From: Micromonospora sp. H61
GTDB lineage: Bacteria > Actinomycetota > Actinomycetes > Mycobacteriales > Micromonosporaceae
DNA: 64,000 bases
Assembly (NCBI RefSeq): GCF_018070325.1
Contig: NZ_JAGPXY010000004.1
Coordinates: 112,009 to 176,008, forward strand
Direction of reading: 5' to 3'
Positions 41,770-51,215 of the stretch are shown one piece after another. How positions within the stretch are numbered: the stretch's first letter is position 1; every line of letters starts with the position of its first letter. Made by a program: the position numbers and the translations under genes. Below the pieces are notes generated by a model, which made no database searches, was not told the origin of the DNA, and worked only from the letters and a program-made list of their open reading frames with translations.

Positions 41770-43229
41770 GGCCGGCCCTGCGCCGCGGCCGGGCCGGGAG
41801 CGCGGCGGGAGCCGAGCAGGAAGTCGGCCACGCTCGGCTCGACCAGCGGGTCGAGCCCGGACAACTCGGCGAAGGCCTGGGAGTCCCCGGCGCCGAGGGC
41901 GCAGGGCGCCAGCCCCATGGCGGTGGCGACGAGGTACATCTGCTGGGTCAGCACACCCGCGTCCTTGAGAATCATGGCGTAGCTCATCCCTTCGTACTTC
42001 CACATGAGCCGCTGGACCCGGGCGGTGACCACCAGGACCGTCTGCGGCGGCCGAGGCAGGGCGCCGGACGCCCGGGCGTACGCCAGCAGCCGGTCCGCGG
42101 CCGGTCCCCAGCCGGCGACCGGCTCCAGCCGGTGCCCGACGGCGTCGTAGTGGTAGAGCCCGGGGTCGAGCCCGGCGCAGCGCGCGACCAGTGGGTAGAT
42201 CTCCAGCTCGTAGACACCGCCGCCGCCCGGGTAGGGCCGGTGGCCGATCTCCTGCCCGCCGGCCTCGCCGACGGCGCTGGTGTGCTGCGACCGGTGCAGG
42301 AACTCCGCCAGCCGCTCCAGCGGCAGCGGCGCCGTGTCGTCGTGTTCGCGCACGCTGCGCCGGTCCGTGACGACCTGACTGAACGCGGGGTCCGCTTTGG
42401 CGATCGTCGCCAGGTCCGGCAGTGGCAGGTCCACCGCCCGGCCTCCGTCGTACGGGCGTCGCAGCGGTTGCGGGGTGAAGCTCCCCCGCATCCGGTAGGT
42501 TCCGCCCACCGGCAGCGCGTGTCGGCCGGCCCGGGATCGGTGGTGCAGCCGCAACTCCTCCGGCGACCAGTAGGCCAGCGGCGCGTCGTCGCACTCCGCC
42601 TCGAACTCGACGTCGGTGACCAGGATCCGGGCGGTGGCCAGCTCGTCGAGCACCCGTCCGGCGACGTCCGGCGGCACGCCCAGCGTGCGGGCCACCGTCT
42701 CGGGTCCGACGCCCGGCGCGGCGGCGGCCAGTACCGCGCCGAGGGCGGCATCGGCGCAGCCGACAACGAGGGTGCTCAGCGGTGATGCGGCCACCAGCAT
42801 GCCCCGTTCGTGCTGAAGGGCGGCGAAGCGGGAGAGCCGGTAGCGGGCCCCGGGGGTGTGTGGGCGACCCTCCGGCAGACTGCCCCGGCCCAGGCCGGTG
42901 GGAACCAGGTCGAGCAGCGGCCGATCGTCGACCTGTACGCGGCGCTCCAGCCAGGAGTGGGCGAGCAGCCGGCGCAGCAACAACTGCGCGGGCAACACCC
43001 GGTTCTCTCCCTCCAGGCCGCTGATCAGCCGGCCGACCTCGACGTCGTTGACCCAGTCGGCGGCGAGCCGCAGCAGCAGCGCCCGCCGGCCCATGCCCGG
43101 TTGCTCCAGGGTGAGCTGGAAGCGGGTCTGCCGCAGCGTCAGCGAGCCGTCCTCGCCGAGCCGCAGCTCAGCGTCCCGGCGCAGCCGGTACGACTCCTGA
43201 ATCGGCGGACCGCCGACGGAGCCGCTCAC
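41766..43229 (-). CDS. SagB-type dehydrogenase (azoline oxidase)
   Basis: A 487-residue protein. The C-terminal half (about 270-475) is an FMN nitroreductase-like SagB domain (DRRSVREHDDTAPLPLERLAEFLHRS, GGGVYELEIYPLVARC, WKYEGMSYAMILKDAGVLTQQMYLVATAMGLAPCALGAGD), which turns azolines into azoles (thiazole, oxazole). The N-terminal half is a winged-helix-like region (AVLAAAAPGVGPETVARTLGVPP). GTG 43229 is chosen as the start since the frame beyond it looks non-coding; ribosome site is weak. It lies 80 bp after the cyclodehydratase stop and overlaps the HlyD-like gene. Confidence 0.87.
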   Translation of the reverse strand: MSGSVGGPPIQESYRLRRDAELRLGEDGSLTLRQTRFQLTLEQPGMGRRALLLRLAADWVNDVEVGRLISGLEGENRVLPAQLLLRRLLAHSWLERRVQVDDRPLLDLVPTGLGRGSLPEGRPHTPGARYRLSRFAALQHERGMLVAASPLSTLVVGCADAALGAVLAAAAPGVGPETVARTLGVPPDVAGRVLDELATARILVTDVEFEAECDDAPLAYWSPEELRLHHRSRAGRHALPVGGTYRMRGSFTPQPLRRPYDGGRAVDLPLPDLATIAKADPAFSQVVTDRRSVREHDDTAPLPLERLAEFLHRSQHTSAVGEAGGQEIGHRPYPGGGGVYELEIYPLVARCAGLDPGLYHYDAVGHRLEPVAGWGPAADRLLAYARASGALPRPPQTVLVVTARVQRLMWKYEGMSYAMILKDAGVLTQQMYLVATAMGLAPCALGAGDSQAFAELSGLDPLVEPSVADFLLGSRRAPGPAAAQGRP

Positions 43230-43309
43230 GATGACCGCCGAGCGACCGGGTCCACAACGGTGGCCATCCCCACATCCTTCCCACGGTCCCGGTGGCCCGG
43301 GAGCGCCGG

Positions 43310-45586
43310 CTAGAAGAAGACGTTCAGCGGATTGGCCGATGTCTCGTCGACGGCCAGTGGGCCCCGACCGAGGCGGGCCGGCACGTCCCACAGCCGGCCG
43401 GGACCGAGCCGGCGCCAGAAGTGGCGCAGGCCCGGCACGACGACTTTCACCACCGCCAGGTCGACATCCGGACGGGACTGGTCGACGACGATCACCTCCA
43501 GGCCGGCCCGTTCCACCCGGCGTACACAACGACGCACGTCATCTCCGACGTCGCCGGTGGTCAGCGTCGGGTGGTCGGCCGCGGTGCGCGACGGCCGGGT
43601 GGGATCCGGGGTCAGCCAGGGCTGGTCGGCCACCCGCACGGTGCCGAACCAACGCGCGGTGTCCGGGTCGTCGACGCCGTACCGGTTGCGGGCGGAGGTG
43701 GGACCGGCGACAGCGGGCAGGAACTGGTTCACCTCGGTGAGCGCCCGGGTCAGCGCGACCCGCGCGTCCAGGTGCGCGCCGAAGCCGACCAGGACGTCCT
43801 CCGGCCCTCGGTCGACCCGCCGGGACACCGCGGCGAACGTGGGTACGCCGAGGTCGGCGGTCAGGTCGAGGGCCCACAGTTCGCGGCCCAGCGCGGTGGT
43901 GTGATGGTCGACGCAGGCGGCCGTCCACGGGTCACCGAACGAGGCGAGGTCCACCCCGGGCATCCGGGATCGGTGGTACCACCACAGGGCCACGCTGTCC
44001 CGCTCCACGAGTTCGCAGATGCCCTGCATGATTGCCTCGGACAGGTTGCCGCCGGCCGCGCAGCCGTTGGAGTCGGCCGAGCACACCCCCAGCCCGGTCA
44101 GCTCCGGATGCCCGTACCAGCAGTGCGCGGCGGGCAGCTCGCGCGGTGTCTGCCGGGTCAGCGACCAGCCCGTGGTCCAGTCCAGCTCCACCTCGTCGGG
44201 CAGCGGGCGGGGAATGCGGTGCAGGTGGCCGAGGTCGCGGTTGAGCCGGTGCCGGTCGGCGTACTGGCGTTCCGAGAAGAGCAGCAGCTCCCGCAGGTGT
44301 ACCGCGCGGTCCGGACCGAGCTGCCGGTAGGTCGCCCGGTGCACCGGGCGGTCGCCGCGCCACACCCCGCAGTAGCGTTCCACCGCCTCCCCGACCGCGC
44401 TCATCCGGGCCTGCAGGTCGGTCCGGCCCTTGCCGCCGCTCTGCCCGCGCAGATTGCGGCGCAGCGCGGCGAGCTGACGGGGCTGGGCGAAGTTGTGCCC
44501 GGCCGAGTAGGTGTGGGTGACGCCGTTGTCGGTCGTCTCCAGCGGGGTCAGCCGGCTCACCACGCCCAGATACCGGCTGACATGGTGGACGAGCGCGGCG
44601 TACGCCTCGGCGGGTTCCCGGACACGGGAGTCCCCGGCCCGACTGGGCTGGGCGCCACTCGGTGGCAGGTCGATCCGTGGCTCGGCCTTGCGGACGAGGT
44701 CCGGGTTACCGCAGGCGGGGCACTGCGGCTGGCGTACCAGTTGGTGGCTCTCCGTGCTCAGGTCCCGGGTGTCCAGGGCGACCATCCGGCCGGTGAGACG
44801 GGGTGACGCGCCCCGGACGGCGAGCACGGCGAACTCCGCAGCGAGCAGCCCGGCCGCCATGGTGGCCAGTCCGGGCAGGACCGCGCGGCCGGGCTGCGGC
44901 AGCGGAGCGGCCAGGTCCTGCCCGTCGAGGAAGGCGTTCACCTGTTCGTTCTCCTGCCAGCGTTGGCGCAGGCAGGCCCAGCAGCCGGTACGGCCCGGCA
45001 CGAGGTGCGGGCCGAGGAAGACGACGTTGCCGTGTGGCCGGGCCAGCGTCCACGCGCGACCGGCGGCCAGGTGGCGGTCGTTGATCAGCGCCAGCCGGGA
45101 GTCGAGCATCGACGACGGCAGCACCAGCACCTGGGCGTTGCCCGGGCCCGGGTCCGGTGCGTCCGGCCCGACCACTGTCGGGGCGAGGCCTAGGGCACGC
45201 AGCGCGTCGGCGGTCTCGGCCACCCGCGGCGCCCCGAGGTCCACGATGGTGACCCGTCCCCCGGCCATCCACCGCCGCCCGACGTCGGGCGGCACACCCC
45301 GGGCGTCCCAGCCGGCGGCCTCGGCTGCCGAGGTGTGCGCCGGACCGGACACCAGAAGGCCGTGATCGCGCAGCCGGGCGAGGGCTGCGGCGACGGCGGT
45401 GACCGGGTGTCGGGTGGCCAGCCGGGCCACCACGTCGGCCAACGGGGCGGCACCGTCGAGCTGCTCGGCCAGGTCCGCGGCGACCGGGTCGTCGATGAGT
45501 AGGCTGCGGGTCTCCCCCAGCACCACGAGCGGACCGTCGGGCAGCCGCACCGGCACGTAGTCCGATCGGAAGCGCGGACGCCACAT
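43310..45586 (-). CDS. Fused azoline-forming cyclodehydratase (E1-like + YcaO)
   Basis: A 758-residue protein combining the leader-binding E1-like (ocin-ThiF/SagC-type) half with a YcaO ATPase half. The first half has a Zn site (GCWACLRQRW and CPACGNPD cysteines) and VTIVDLGAPRV. The second half has the YcaO nucleotide motifs ARMSAVGEAVERYCG and IMQGICELVERDSVALWW and ends NPLNVFF. It converts Cys/Ser/Thr to azolines by ATP-dependent cyclodehydration. The Cys-rich precursor 2 is the obvious substrate. ATG set by GGGAGG. First gene of the leftward transport/maturation operon. Confidence 0.9.
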   Translation of the reverse strand: MWRPRFRSDYVPVRLPDGPLVVLGETRSLLIDDPVAADLAEQLDGAAPLADVVARLATRHPVTAVAAALARLRDHGLLVSGPAHTSAAEAAGWDARGVPPDVGRRWMAGGRVTIVDLGAPRVAETADALRALGLAPTVVGPDAPDPGPGNAQVLVLPSSMLDSRLALINDRHLAAGRAWTLARPHGNVVFLGPHLVPGRTGCWACLRQRWQENEQVNAFLDGQDLAAPLPQPGRAVLPGLATMAAGLLAAEFAVLAVRGASPRLTGRMVALDTRDLSTESHQLVRQPQCPACGNPDLVRKAEPRIDLPPSGAQPSRAGDSRVREPAEAYAALVHHVSRYLGVVSRLTPLETTDNGVTHTYSAGHNFAQPRQLAALRRNLRGQSGGKGRTDLQARMSAVGEAVERYCGVWRGDRPVHRATYRQLGPDRAVHLRELLLFSERQYADRHRLNRDLGHLHRIPRPLPDEVELDWTTGWSLTRQTPRELPAAHCWYGHPELTGLGVCSADSNGCAAGGNLSEAIMQGICELVERDSVALWWYHRSRMPGVDLASFGDPWTAACVDHHTTALGRELWALDLTADLGVPTFAAVSRRVDRGPEDVLVGFGAHLDARVALTRALTEVNQFLPAVAGPTSARNRYGVDDPDTARWFGTVRVADQPWLTPDPTRPSRTAADHPTLTTGDVGDDVRRCVRRVERAGLEVIVVDQSRPDVDLAVVKVVVPGLRHFWRRLGPGRLWDVPARLGRGPLAVDETSANPLNVFF

Positions 45587-45665
45587 GGGTTCCTCCCGAG
45601 CTTCGTGGCCGGACCGCGGCACCGCCGGCCCCGCCGGCGATCACGGCTGCTGTCATCGTCGCGGT

Positions 45666-45697
45666 CCGGTGGCGTCCAATCCGAGTGATGCCACCGG
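45666..45697. repeat. Inverted repeat upstream of the cyclodehydratase gene
   Basis: CCGGTGGC and GCCACCGG (8-bp perfect arms, 16-nt loop) in the 151-bp gap between the lipoprotein and the cyclodehydratase. It may end lipoprotein transcription or be a regulator site. Confidence 0.35.
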
Positions 45698-45737
45698 TTT
45701 CTGCCGTCGCCGACGCCGTGGACGCTCGGCGGCAGGG

Positions 45738-46763
45738 TCAGTCGGCGGTGACGGTCAGCGCGGTGTCGTTGAGCCCCAGCACTGATGTGCCGACGGTCTG
45801 TGCCGGCACAAGCAGCACGAAGGTCTCCACCCGGGTGACCCGGATCGACTTTCCGCTGATCGCCTTGAGGTGACCGATGGCGATCAGGTCCGGGCTCTGC
45901 GGTTCCAATCGGACGGTGGCCGGACCGCCGGGCGCCGGGCGCAGCGTGTCGGTGGCGTGGATCGTCAAGAAGGTGAGTGTGCCGGTCGGCACCGCGACCG
46001 CGCAGTCGGACCACTCCACCCGGTCCATCGTCCGCTGCACGGCCCCGCCGACACCGGCGAGCTGCTGCCCGTAGACCTCCCAACCGCCGGCGAACTGGCC
46101 GTCGAGCAGCGGGCTCGACACGACGAGGGACCGGTTGCCCGTCGTGGACCCGATGCTGCGGGCGAACACCTCGGCGGCGAGGGCCCGACGGCTGGTCTCG
46201 TCCAGGGCGGCGCCGCCCGCGGTAGCCGGCCGGCCGTCGATGCTCCGGGCGACCACCAGCGAAGGTTGGGTGACCTGAACGTTGTGGCTGAGCTTCCACT
46301 GGCCGTCAGCACTGAGCACGAACTGGCTGACGTCCGTGGGCGCAAGCTCCGAGCCGGTCAGCCGGAGAGTCGCCGTGGCGAGGAAACAAGCCGGGTCGGC
46401 GGGTGGCACCGCGAAGACCGGGTTTATGTGCTGGAAGGACGGTTGCGCACGCTGGTTGTACGCGGCCCGACGTACTGCGGCGATGCTGAGGTCCAGCGAG
46501 GGCGAAACCTCCTGCGCCCGCAGCGCCTCGACGTCACCGGCCACCGAGGCGGCCGAGTCGGCCTGGTCGAAGGCGGTGAGCACGAGCGCGGCCCGGTCCC
46601 GACCGAAAGTGGCCGAACCGTGGGGCGCCGGGGTGGCCGCGTCCACTGGCTCACCACCACAGCCGGTCAGCACGAGCAGCGCCACCGTGGCGGCGGCGAA
46701 CGGCATCGCCGGCACCGGCGCGGCGAGGGTACGCGGGCTCCTGACGGATCTTCTGCCCAGCAT
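45738..46763 (-). CDS. RiPP-cluster lipoprotein, unknown function
   Basis: A 341-residue exported lipoprotein: twin charged start (MLGRRSVRSPRT), hydrophobic core, lipobox VLTGC. The mature part contains ALVLTAFDQADSAASVAGDVEALRAQE and repeats of strands (FLATATLRLTGSELAP, GTLTFLTIHATDTLRP), with no family recognised. GGAGG 6 bp before ATG 46763 fixes the start. Located between the LuxR gene and the cyclodehydratase, all minus strand; it may aid export, immunity or sensing at the membrane. Confidence 0.75.
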   Translation of the reverse strand: MLGRRSVRSPRTLAAPVPAMPFAAATVALLVLTGCGGEPVDAATPAPHGSATFGRDRAALVLTAFDQADSAASVAGDVEALRAQEVSPSLDLSIAAVRRAAYNQRAQPSFQHINPVFAVPPADPACFLATATLRLTGSELAPTDVSQFVLSADGQWKLSHNVQVTQPSLVVARSIDGRPATAGGAALDETSRRALAAEVFARSIGSTTGNRSLVVSSPLLDGQFAGGWEVYGQQLAGVGGAVQRTMDRVEWSDCAVAVPTGTLTFLTIHATDTLRPAPGGPATVRLEPQSPDLIAIGHLKAISGKSIRVTRVETFVLLVPAQTVGTSVLGLNDTALTVTAD

Positions 46764-46914
46764 CTCGTCCTCCATCCACCACCGGTCCACGGGAATCGCG
46801 CCCGATGCAGTCGAGTATGTGAGCGGCTGTCCGGCTACGACGGTGGCGGCGCAGCCTCGTGCTGCCCGGCCTGTCGACGTTGCACCGAACGACGTCATCC
46901 GGCCTGGATTGCAG

Positions 46915-49794
46915 TCATCGATCGGTGTCATCGAGACGAGCGACCCAGGCGGCCAGGCCCGACCGGGACGCGACGCCCGTCTTGCGGTAGAGGCGGGTCA
47001 GGTGCGCCTCAACCGTGCGGGGGCTGATGTTCAGCTGCCGCCCGATCAGTCGGCTGGTGGCCCCGGTCGCCGCCAGCCGCGCGATGTGCCACTCCCGGTC
47101 GGTCAGGGCGGCGACCTCGCGCGGGCCGACCGGACGGGCCAGTCGCAGGCCGACCCGTTCCGTTCCGCACCACCCGGCCAGTTCCAGCGCCCGGCGGCGG
47201 GCCCGCGCCGCCAGGCCGGCCTGGTCGGCGGCTTCGGCTGCCCGGGCCAGGGAGGCCAGGGCAAGGCTGCGCCGTAGCACCATCCCGCCGGCGCGGAACA
47301 GGTCGGCCGCGGTCTCCAGGTGCAGCAGCGCCGCCCGGACCTCGCCGCGGGCGAGCAGCACCTCGCCGTACGCCGACTCGGCGAAGCCCCGCTGCCCGGG
47401 CAGACCGACCTGATCCGCCTCGGCCAATGCCAGCCGCGCCTGCCGCTCGGCGTCGGCCACGTCGCCCGCGACGAGCGCGGCGGCGCAGAGCAGCTCGTAC
47501 CACCTGGGCCGGAGGGACGTCTGGAGACGGCTCAGCCGGCTGTCGCCGCCGGCTGAGCGCACCAGTTCGGCACAGGTCGCCGGATCACCCGACAGCAGCG
47601 CCGCGGTCGCCAGCGCCGTCGCGGCGGTACGACCGCACCAGGTGGCGAGGTCGGTGGCGATTCCGGCGGCGCTGCGGGCCAGCGCCACCGCCCGATCGTC
47701 GTCCCGAAGGCCACCACGCCACGCCGTCGCCTCCGCCTCGAACGCCAGGGCGAAGCTCAGCAGGTCGCGACTGCCGATGCGCCGGGCAACGATGCCCGCC
47801 TCGGTAGCCAATCCGATGGCGGCGTTCAGCTGCCCGCCGTGGTAGGCCACTTGACTACGACCGAGCAGCAGCTGGCACAGTCCGTCGTCGCGGTGCGAGG
47901 CGCGGACGAGCGTCAGCCCTCGGTCGAGGTGCCGCACCGCGTCGGCCTGCCGTTCGAGGTACAACTCGCTCAGGCCGAGTGCGGTGAAGCAGTCGGGGTG
48001 GTCCCGCACGTCCCGATCCGGCAGCGAGTCGACGATCCGGGCGCCGGCATCGAGCAAGCACTGGGCGGCGTCGAGTGCGCCGTCGAGAGCGGCGGCCAGA
48101 CTACGCACCGCCAGCAGGCTGGCCCGGTCCGCGCCGGAGCCGCCGAGATCTCCGCTGAGCACGTCGGGCAGCCCGGTCACGGGGCGGCCGGCCAGGATGC
48201 CGGCGACGCCGATCTCGGTGGCGAGGCGGTAGCCGTCGCTAGGTCCAGCATCGGCTGGCAGGGCGGACAACTCCCGCCGGCTGATGGCCACCGCCTCCGC
48301 GTAGTTGCCGAGCAGACGTTCCACACGCGCCCAGAGAGCTACTGCCTGCGCCCGCCGTCCCTCCGGGTCGGCGGAGAACAGCGGCACGATCTCCTGGAGC
48401 AGGGCCCTGCTCTCGGCCAGATTCCCCGCCTCCCCGGTGATCTCGGCCAGCGCGAGCGAGACGTCCTGACGACGTTGCGTCAGACCGGCCGTCGGCCGCA
48501 GCGCACGCAGCGCCAGCCGCAGCCAGCGGATGGCCAGGTCCGGCGTCTCGCGCCGGACCTCCTGAGCGGCCCGGCAGAGCACGTTGACGCAGCGGTCGAC
48601 CCAGCCGCCGTATGGCAGGGCGAGCAGGCGCTCCGCGTAGCGGGCCCGTTCCGCGGGTGGCGCGCCCAGATCGACCAGCGCGGTGAGCGCCCGCACACAC
48701 GCCTCCACCTGCCACTGCGTGTCGGTGTCCTGAGCGACCGCCATCCGCAGCACCGGGTGTCGGGAGGCGAACCGTCCAGTGCCGGGGACGCGGCGGATCA
48801 GGTCAAGCCGGGCCAGCCGCCAGCAGGCCTCGACCGCCAGTGACGTCGGGACCTGCGCAACCTCGGCGAGCAGGTCCGCGGTGAAGGGCGCATCGACGAT
48901 CGCCCCGGCCCGCAGACAGGCCAGCTCGACGGGGGGTAGGTCCGTCCACTCGCGGCGCAGCACGGCCACCGCCGCGTCGGACAGCCGGCCACCCTGTGCT
49001 TCACGGATCGGGTCTGCGCTGTTCGAGGTGGGGTCGCTCGGCAGCACCGCCAGGTAACCGGGGTTGCCCTCGGTCAGGTCGTACCGGGCGCGCAGCTCCA
49101 CTTGGTCGGTGTGGGGGTGCAGGAGCGCGACCTCGGCGAGGCTGAGAGGGCGAAGTTCGATCCGGTCGTGTGACGTCGGTTCCGCATCGGCGTGCTTGTC
49201 GGGATCCGGTAGTCCGAACGGCATCGGAGTCGCCATCTGCCGCGGGCGGTAGACGAGCACGAGCAGCAGCGGGGCGGGCACCGGATACCGCAGCAGGTGG
49301 GCGATCAGACCGGTGGAGGAGGCATCTGCCCAGTGCAGGTCGTCGAGGACCAGCACCAGACCGTCCCGTGCCGCCAGGCCGATCAGCCGGCGGGCCAGCT
49401 GGTAAGTCCGGAACCGCCGGGCGTCCGATGCCCGCGCCGGCGCCGCTGGCACCGCGGCGACGGACTCCGCCCAGCTCTCCCCAGTGGGCCGTCCAGCACG
49501 CACCCCGCGTCGGAGTGACTGCCCCTCGGTGAAGGCATGTCGAAACACATGGAAGGGGACTCCTCGCTCATCCGGCGAACAGGTCCCGACGGCCCAGGGG
49601 ACGGTGGAGTCGCACCGCTCCAGGGCCTCGCGGACGAACCGGGTCTTGCCGATGCCCGGCTCTCCGACCACCTCGCAAACCATCTGCCAGCCACGGTTCA
49701 GCACGGTGGCCTGGGCTCTCCCGATACGTGCCAACTCTGGTCGTCGCCCGACGAAGCGCGGGCTCGATGATGCGCTTTCCAGCCCAGGTGTCAT
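46915..49794 (-). CDS. Large LuxR-type (LAL) ATPase regulator
   Basis: A 959-residue LAL-type regulator: AAA ATPase domain with Walker A VGEPGIGKTRF (about 43-53) and Walker B LVLVLDDLHWAD, a long TPR-like helical middle, and a LuxR helix-turn-helix at the C-terminus (LTDREWHIARLAATGATSRLIGRQLNISPRTVEAHLTRLYRKTGV). Such proteins are pathway-specific activators of secondary metabolism. The start is ATG 49794 (or GTG 49797); a frame open to 49887 looks less likely. It lies 151 bp upstream of the lipoprotein gene on the same strand and probably activates the RiPP cluster. Confidence 0.87.
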   Translation of the reverse strand: MTPGLESASSSPRFVGRRPELARIGRAQATVLNRGWQMVCEVVGEPGIGKTRFVREALERCDSTVPWAVGTCSPDERGVPFHVFRHAFTEGQSLRRGVRAGRPTGESWAESVAAVPAAPARASDARRFRTYQLARRLIGLAARDGLVLVLDDLHWADASSTGLIAHLLRYPVPAPLLLVLVYRPRQMATPMPFGLPDPDKHADAEPTSHDRIELRPLSLAEVALLHPHTDQVELRARYDLTEGNPGYLAVLPSDPTSNSADPIREAQGGRLSDAAVAVLRREWTDLPPVELACLRAGAIVDAPFTADLLAEVAQVPTSLAVEACWRLARLDLIRRVPGTGRFASRHPVLRMAVAQDTDTQWQVEACVRALTALVDLGAPPAERARYAERLLALPYGGWVDRCVNVLCRAAQEVRRETPDLAIRWLRLALRALRPTAGLTQRRQDVSLALAEITGEAGNLAESRALLQEIVPLFSADPEGRRAQAVALWARVERLLGNYAEAVAISRRELSALPADAGPSDGYRLATEIGVAGILAGRPVTGLPDVLSGDLGGSGADRASLLAVRSLAAALDGALDAAQCLLDAGARIVDSLPDRDVRDHPDCFTALGLSELYLERQADAVRHLDRGLTLVRASHRDDGLCQLLLGRSQVAYHGGQLNAAIGLATEAGIVARRIGSRDLLSFALAFEAEATAWRGGLRDDDRAVALARSAAGIATDLATWCGRTAATALATAALLSGDPATCAELVRSAGGDSRLSRLQTSLRPRWYELLCAAALVAGDVADAERQARLALAEADQVGLPGQRGFAESAYGEVLLARGEVRAALLHLETAADLFRAGGMVLRRSLALASLARAAEAADQAGLAARARRRALELAGWCGTERVGLRLARPVGPREVAALTDREWHIARLAATGATSRLIGRQLNISPRTVEAHLTRLYRKTGVASRSGLAAWVARLDDTDR

Positions 49795-50930
49795 CACGCA
49801 GACCAGACGCCTTCCGGCACACTCAATGGGAATTGGTCGCACTATACCGGAGCACCGCCAATTGTCGAAACAAACCGGCGCGGCCAACCCCTATTTGACA
49901 GGTGGCGTCGAGATGCAGTTCTTTCCGACATCGCACCACAACCGGCAGAAAAGGACCGGTAGCCAGAAGCGCGGAATGATGTCCATGAAACCCAATAAAT
50001 CACCTGTCATCTACTGCGCCAGGACTATCGCCAACGAGCCTCGGGCCGCTGCCGAGCTCCGGGGGCTACGCCCAGCCCACCTGGACAATCATCGGAGGGC
50101 CGCGCCAAATCTGATATCGCCAAGATAATGGCCGTCCATATCGAATCGCTCGAAGCGGTCATATTCCCACCTTTGCCCCTCAGTCGTGACGCTCATCCCA
50201 CACTATGAGCCGACGGCAAAGGATTCCCACAGCGCAATTGACTGGAATCCCACCGCCAGAACTGGCCTCCTGCCGCCAATTTTCAACATGCGAACAGCAA
50301 GATGCAGACGCAACAAGCACATAAGAGACGAGCACAGAAGGCCGCAGGCATCCAGCCGACGGAATCGGGCCGAGCGCCTGCCCCCTGCGCTACGCCCCCG
50401 TGACGAACCAGACGGCCTGAGCCGCCGCTTGCTGTCAGGGTGACCGGAGTTGCCCCATCACGGCCCACCTACGCCGCCGGCTGGTCCTGCCGATGTGAAT
50501 CGCTGCCACAGAGCCCTCTGGCGATGCGAGCTGTCGTCGGCGCGTCAAGACTTTTCGGCCGTCGTTGACAATGAGCCGCGGCAGTCGCCGGGTGGGATCG
50601 ATCGAGAGCTATTGAGCGACGTACGGCGGTACTCCGTCGACCTCCGGGACCAGGTCGGACATTAGCAACCGAGGCCGGCTCGGAAGGCGGACCAGCCCGG
50701 CCCCGTGGAGGGTGAACGCCAACAGAGAGGTCGCCCATGCCCATCCGATGCCTCCGCCGCTGGTGACGACGGTGCCGTCGTGCAGCGAAGTCGAACGCTG
50801 GCTCGACGACCACACCGACGCGGAGCGCTGAGCCCACGACCCGACCTGAACTACCCGTCGGCACCTGCGGCAAGATCCGCATTCAGAAGCTGGGGCCCAA
50901 TCGGTTCCGCGGTTCAAAACCCCATAGACA
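49795..50930. other. Long non-coding interval upstream of the LuxR gene
   Basis: I see no supportable gene in these 1.1 kb. Composition is more AT-rich than in the neighbouring genes around 49.9-50.3 kb, and open frames are short and unlike any family. Promoter(s) for the LuxR gene must lie near its right end. The interval separates the RiPP cluster from the tRNA fragment and is probably chromosome/island border DNA. Confidence 0.4.
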
Positions 50931-50935
50931 AACTT

Positions 50936-50971
50936 AAAGCCCTGACCAGCGTTTCCGCCGGTCAGGGCTTT
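50936..50971. terminator. Strong bidirectional terminator
   Basis: AAAGCCCTGACC and its exact complement GGTCAGGGCTTT (12-bp arms) flank a 12-nt loop, with A- and T-rich flanks giving T-tracts in both directions. It sits 8 bp from the tRNA 3' fragment, where a tRNA gene terminator is expected. Confidence 0.85.
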
Positions 50972-50978
50972 TTGTTTG

Positions 50979-51017
50979 TCGGGACGGCCGGATTCGAACC
51001 GACGACCCCTTGTTACC
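50979..51017 (-). other. 3' half of a tRNA gene (candidate attachment site)
   Basis: Read on the minus strand, this is a T arm GTCGG-TTCGAAT-CCGGC, the acceptor 3' strand CGTCCCG and discriminator A, preceded by CAAGGGGTC (end of the anticodon stem and variable loop). No 5' half precedes it, so it is not a working tRNA. A C1-G72 end with A73 fits tRNA-Pro in actinobacteria; that identity is inferred. A tRNA 3' half with its terminator is what remains at the far end of an element integrated in a tRNA gene, and implies the element lies to the right (above 51018). Confidence 0.7.
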
Positions 51018-51215
51018 GACAGTAGCCGAATGAAGCTTGTCATTGCCTGCCAAAAGTGGTTGCTGAGCTGCAGAGACACCACCATGCGCTCATCGCTCCT
51101 TGTCACCCTTCGCCAACGGTTGGGCGGGATTTTCGGGGGGTAAAAGGGGGTCCCTCACAGACCCCGCCAGGTCTGATCGCCCCCGGCTGGCCCTGCCACC
51201 GTGCTGCCGCCCGCC

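Noticed and set aside
50705..51025. Open frame ending GTAGFEPTTPCYRQ on the plus strand
   Set aside because: This ending is the known artefact of reading a tRNA T-arm on its complementary strand; the frame covers the terminator and tRNA fragment.
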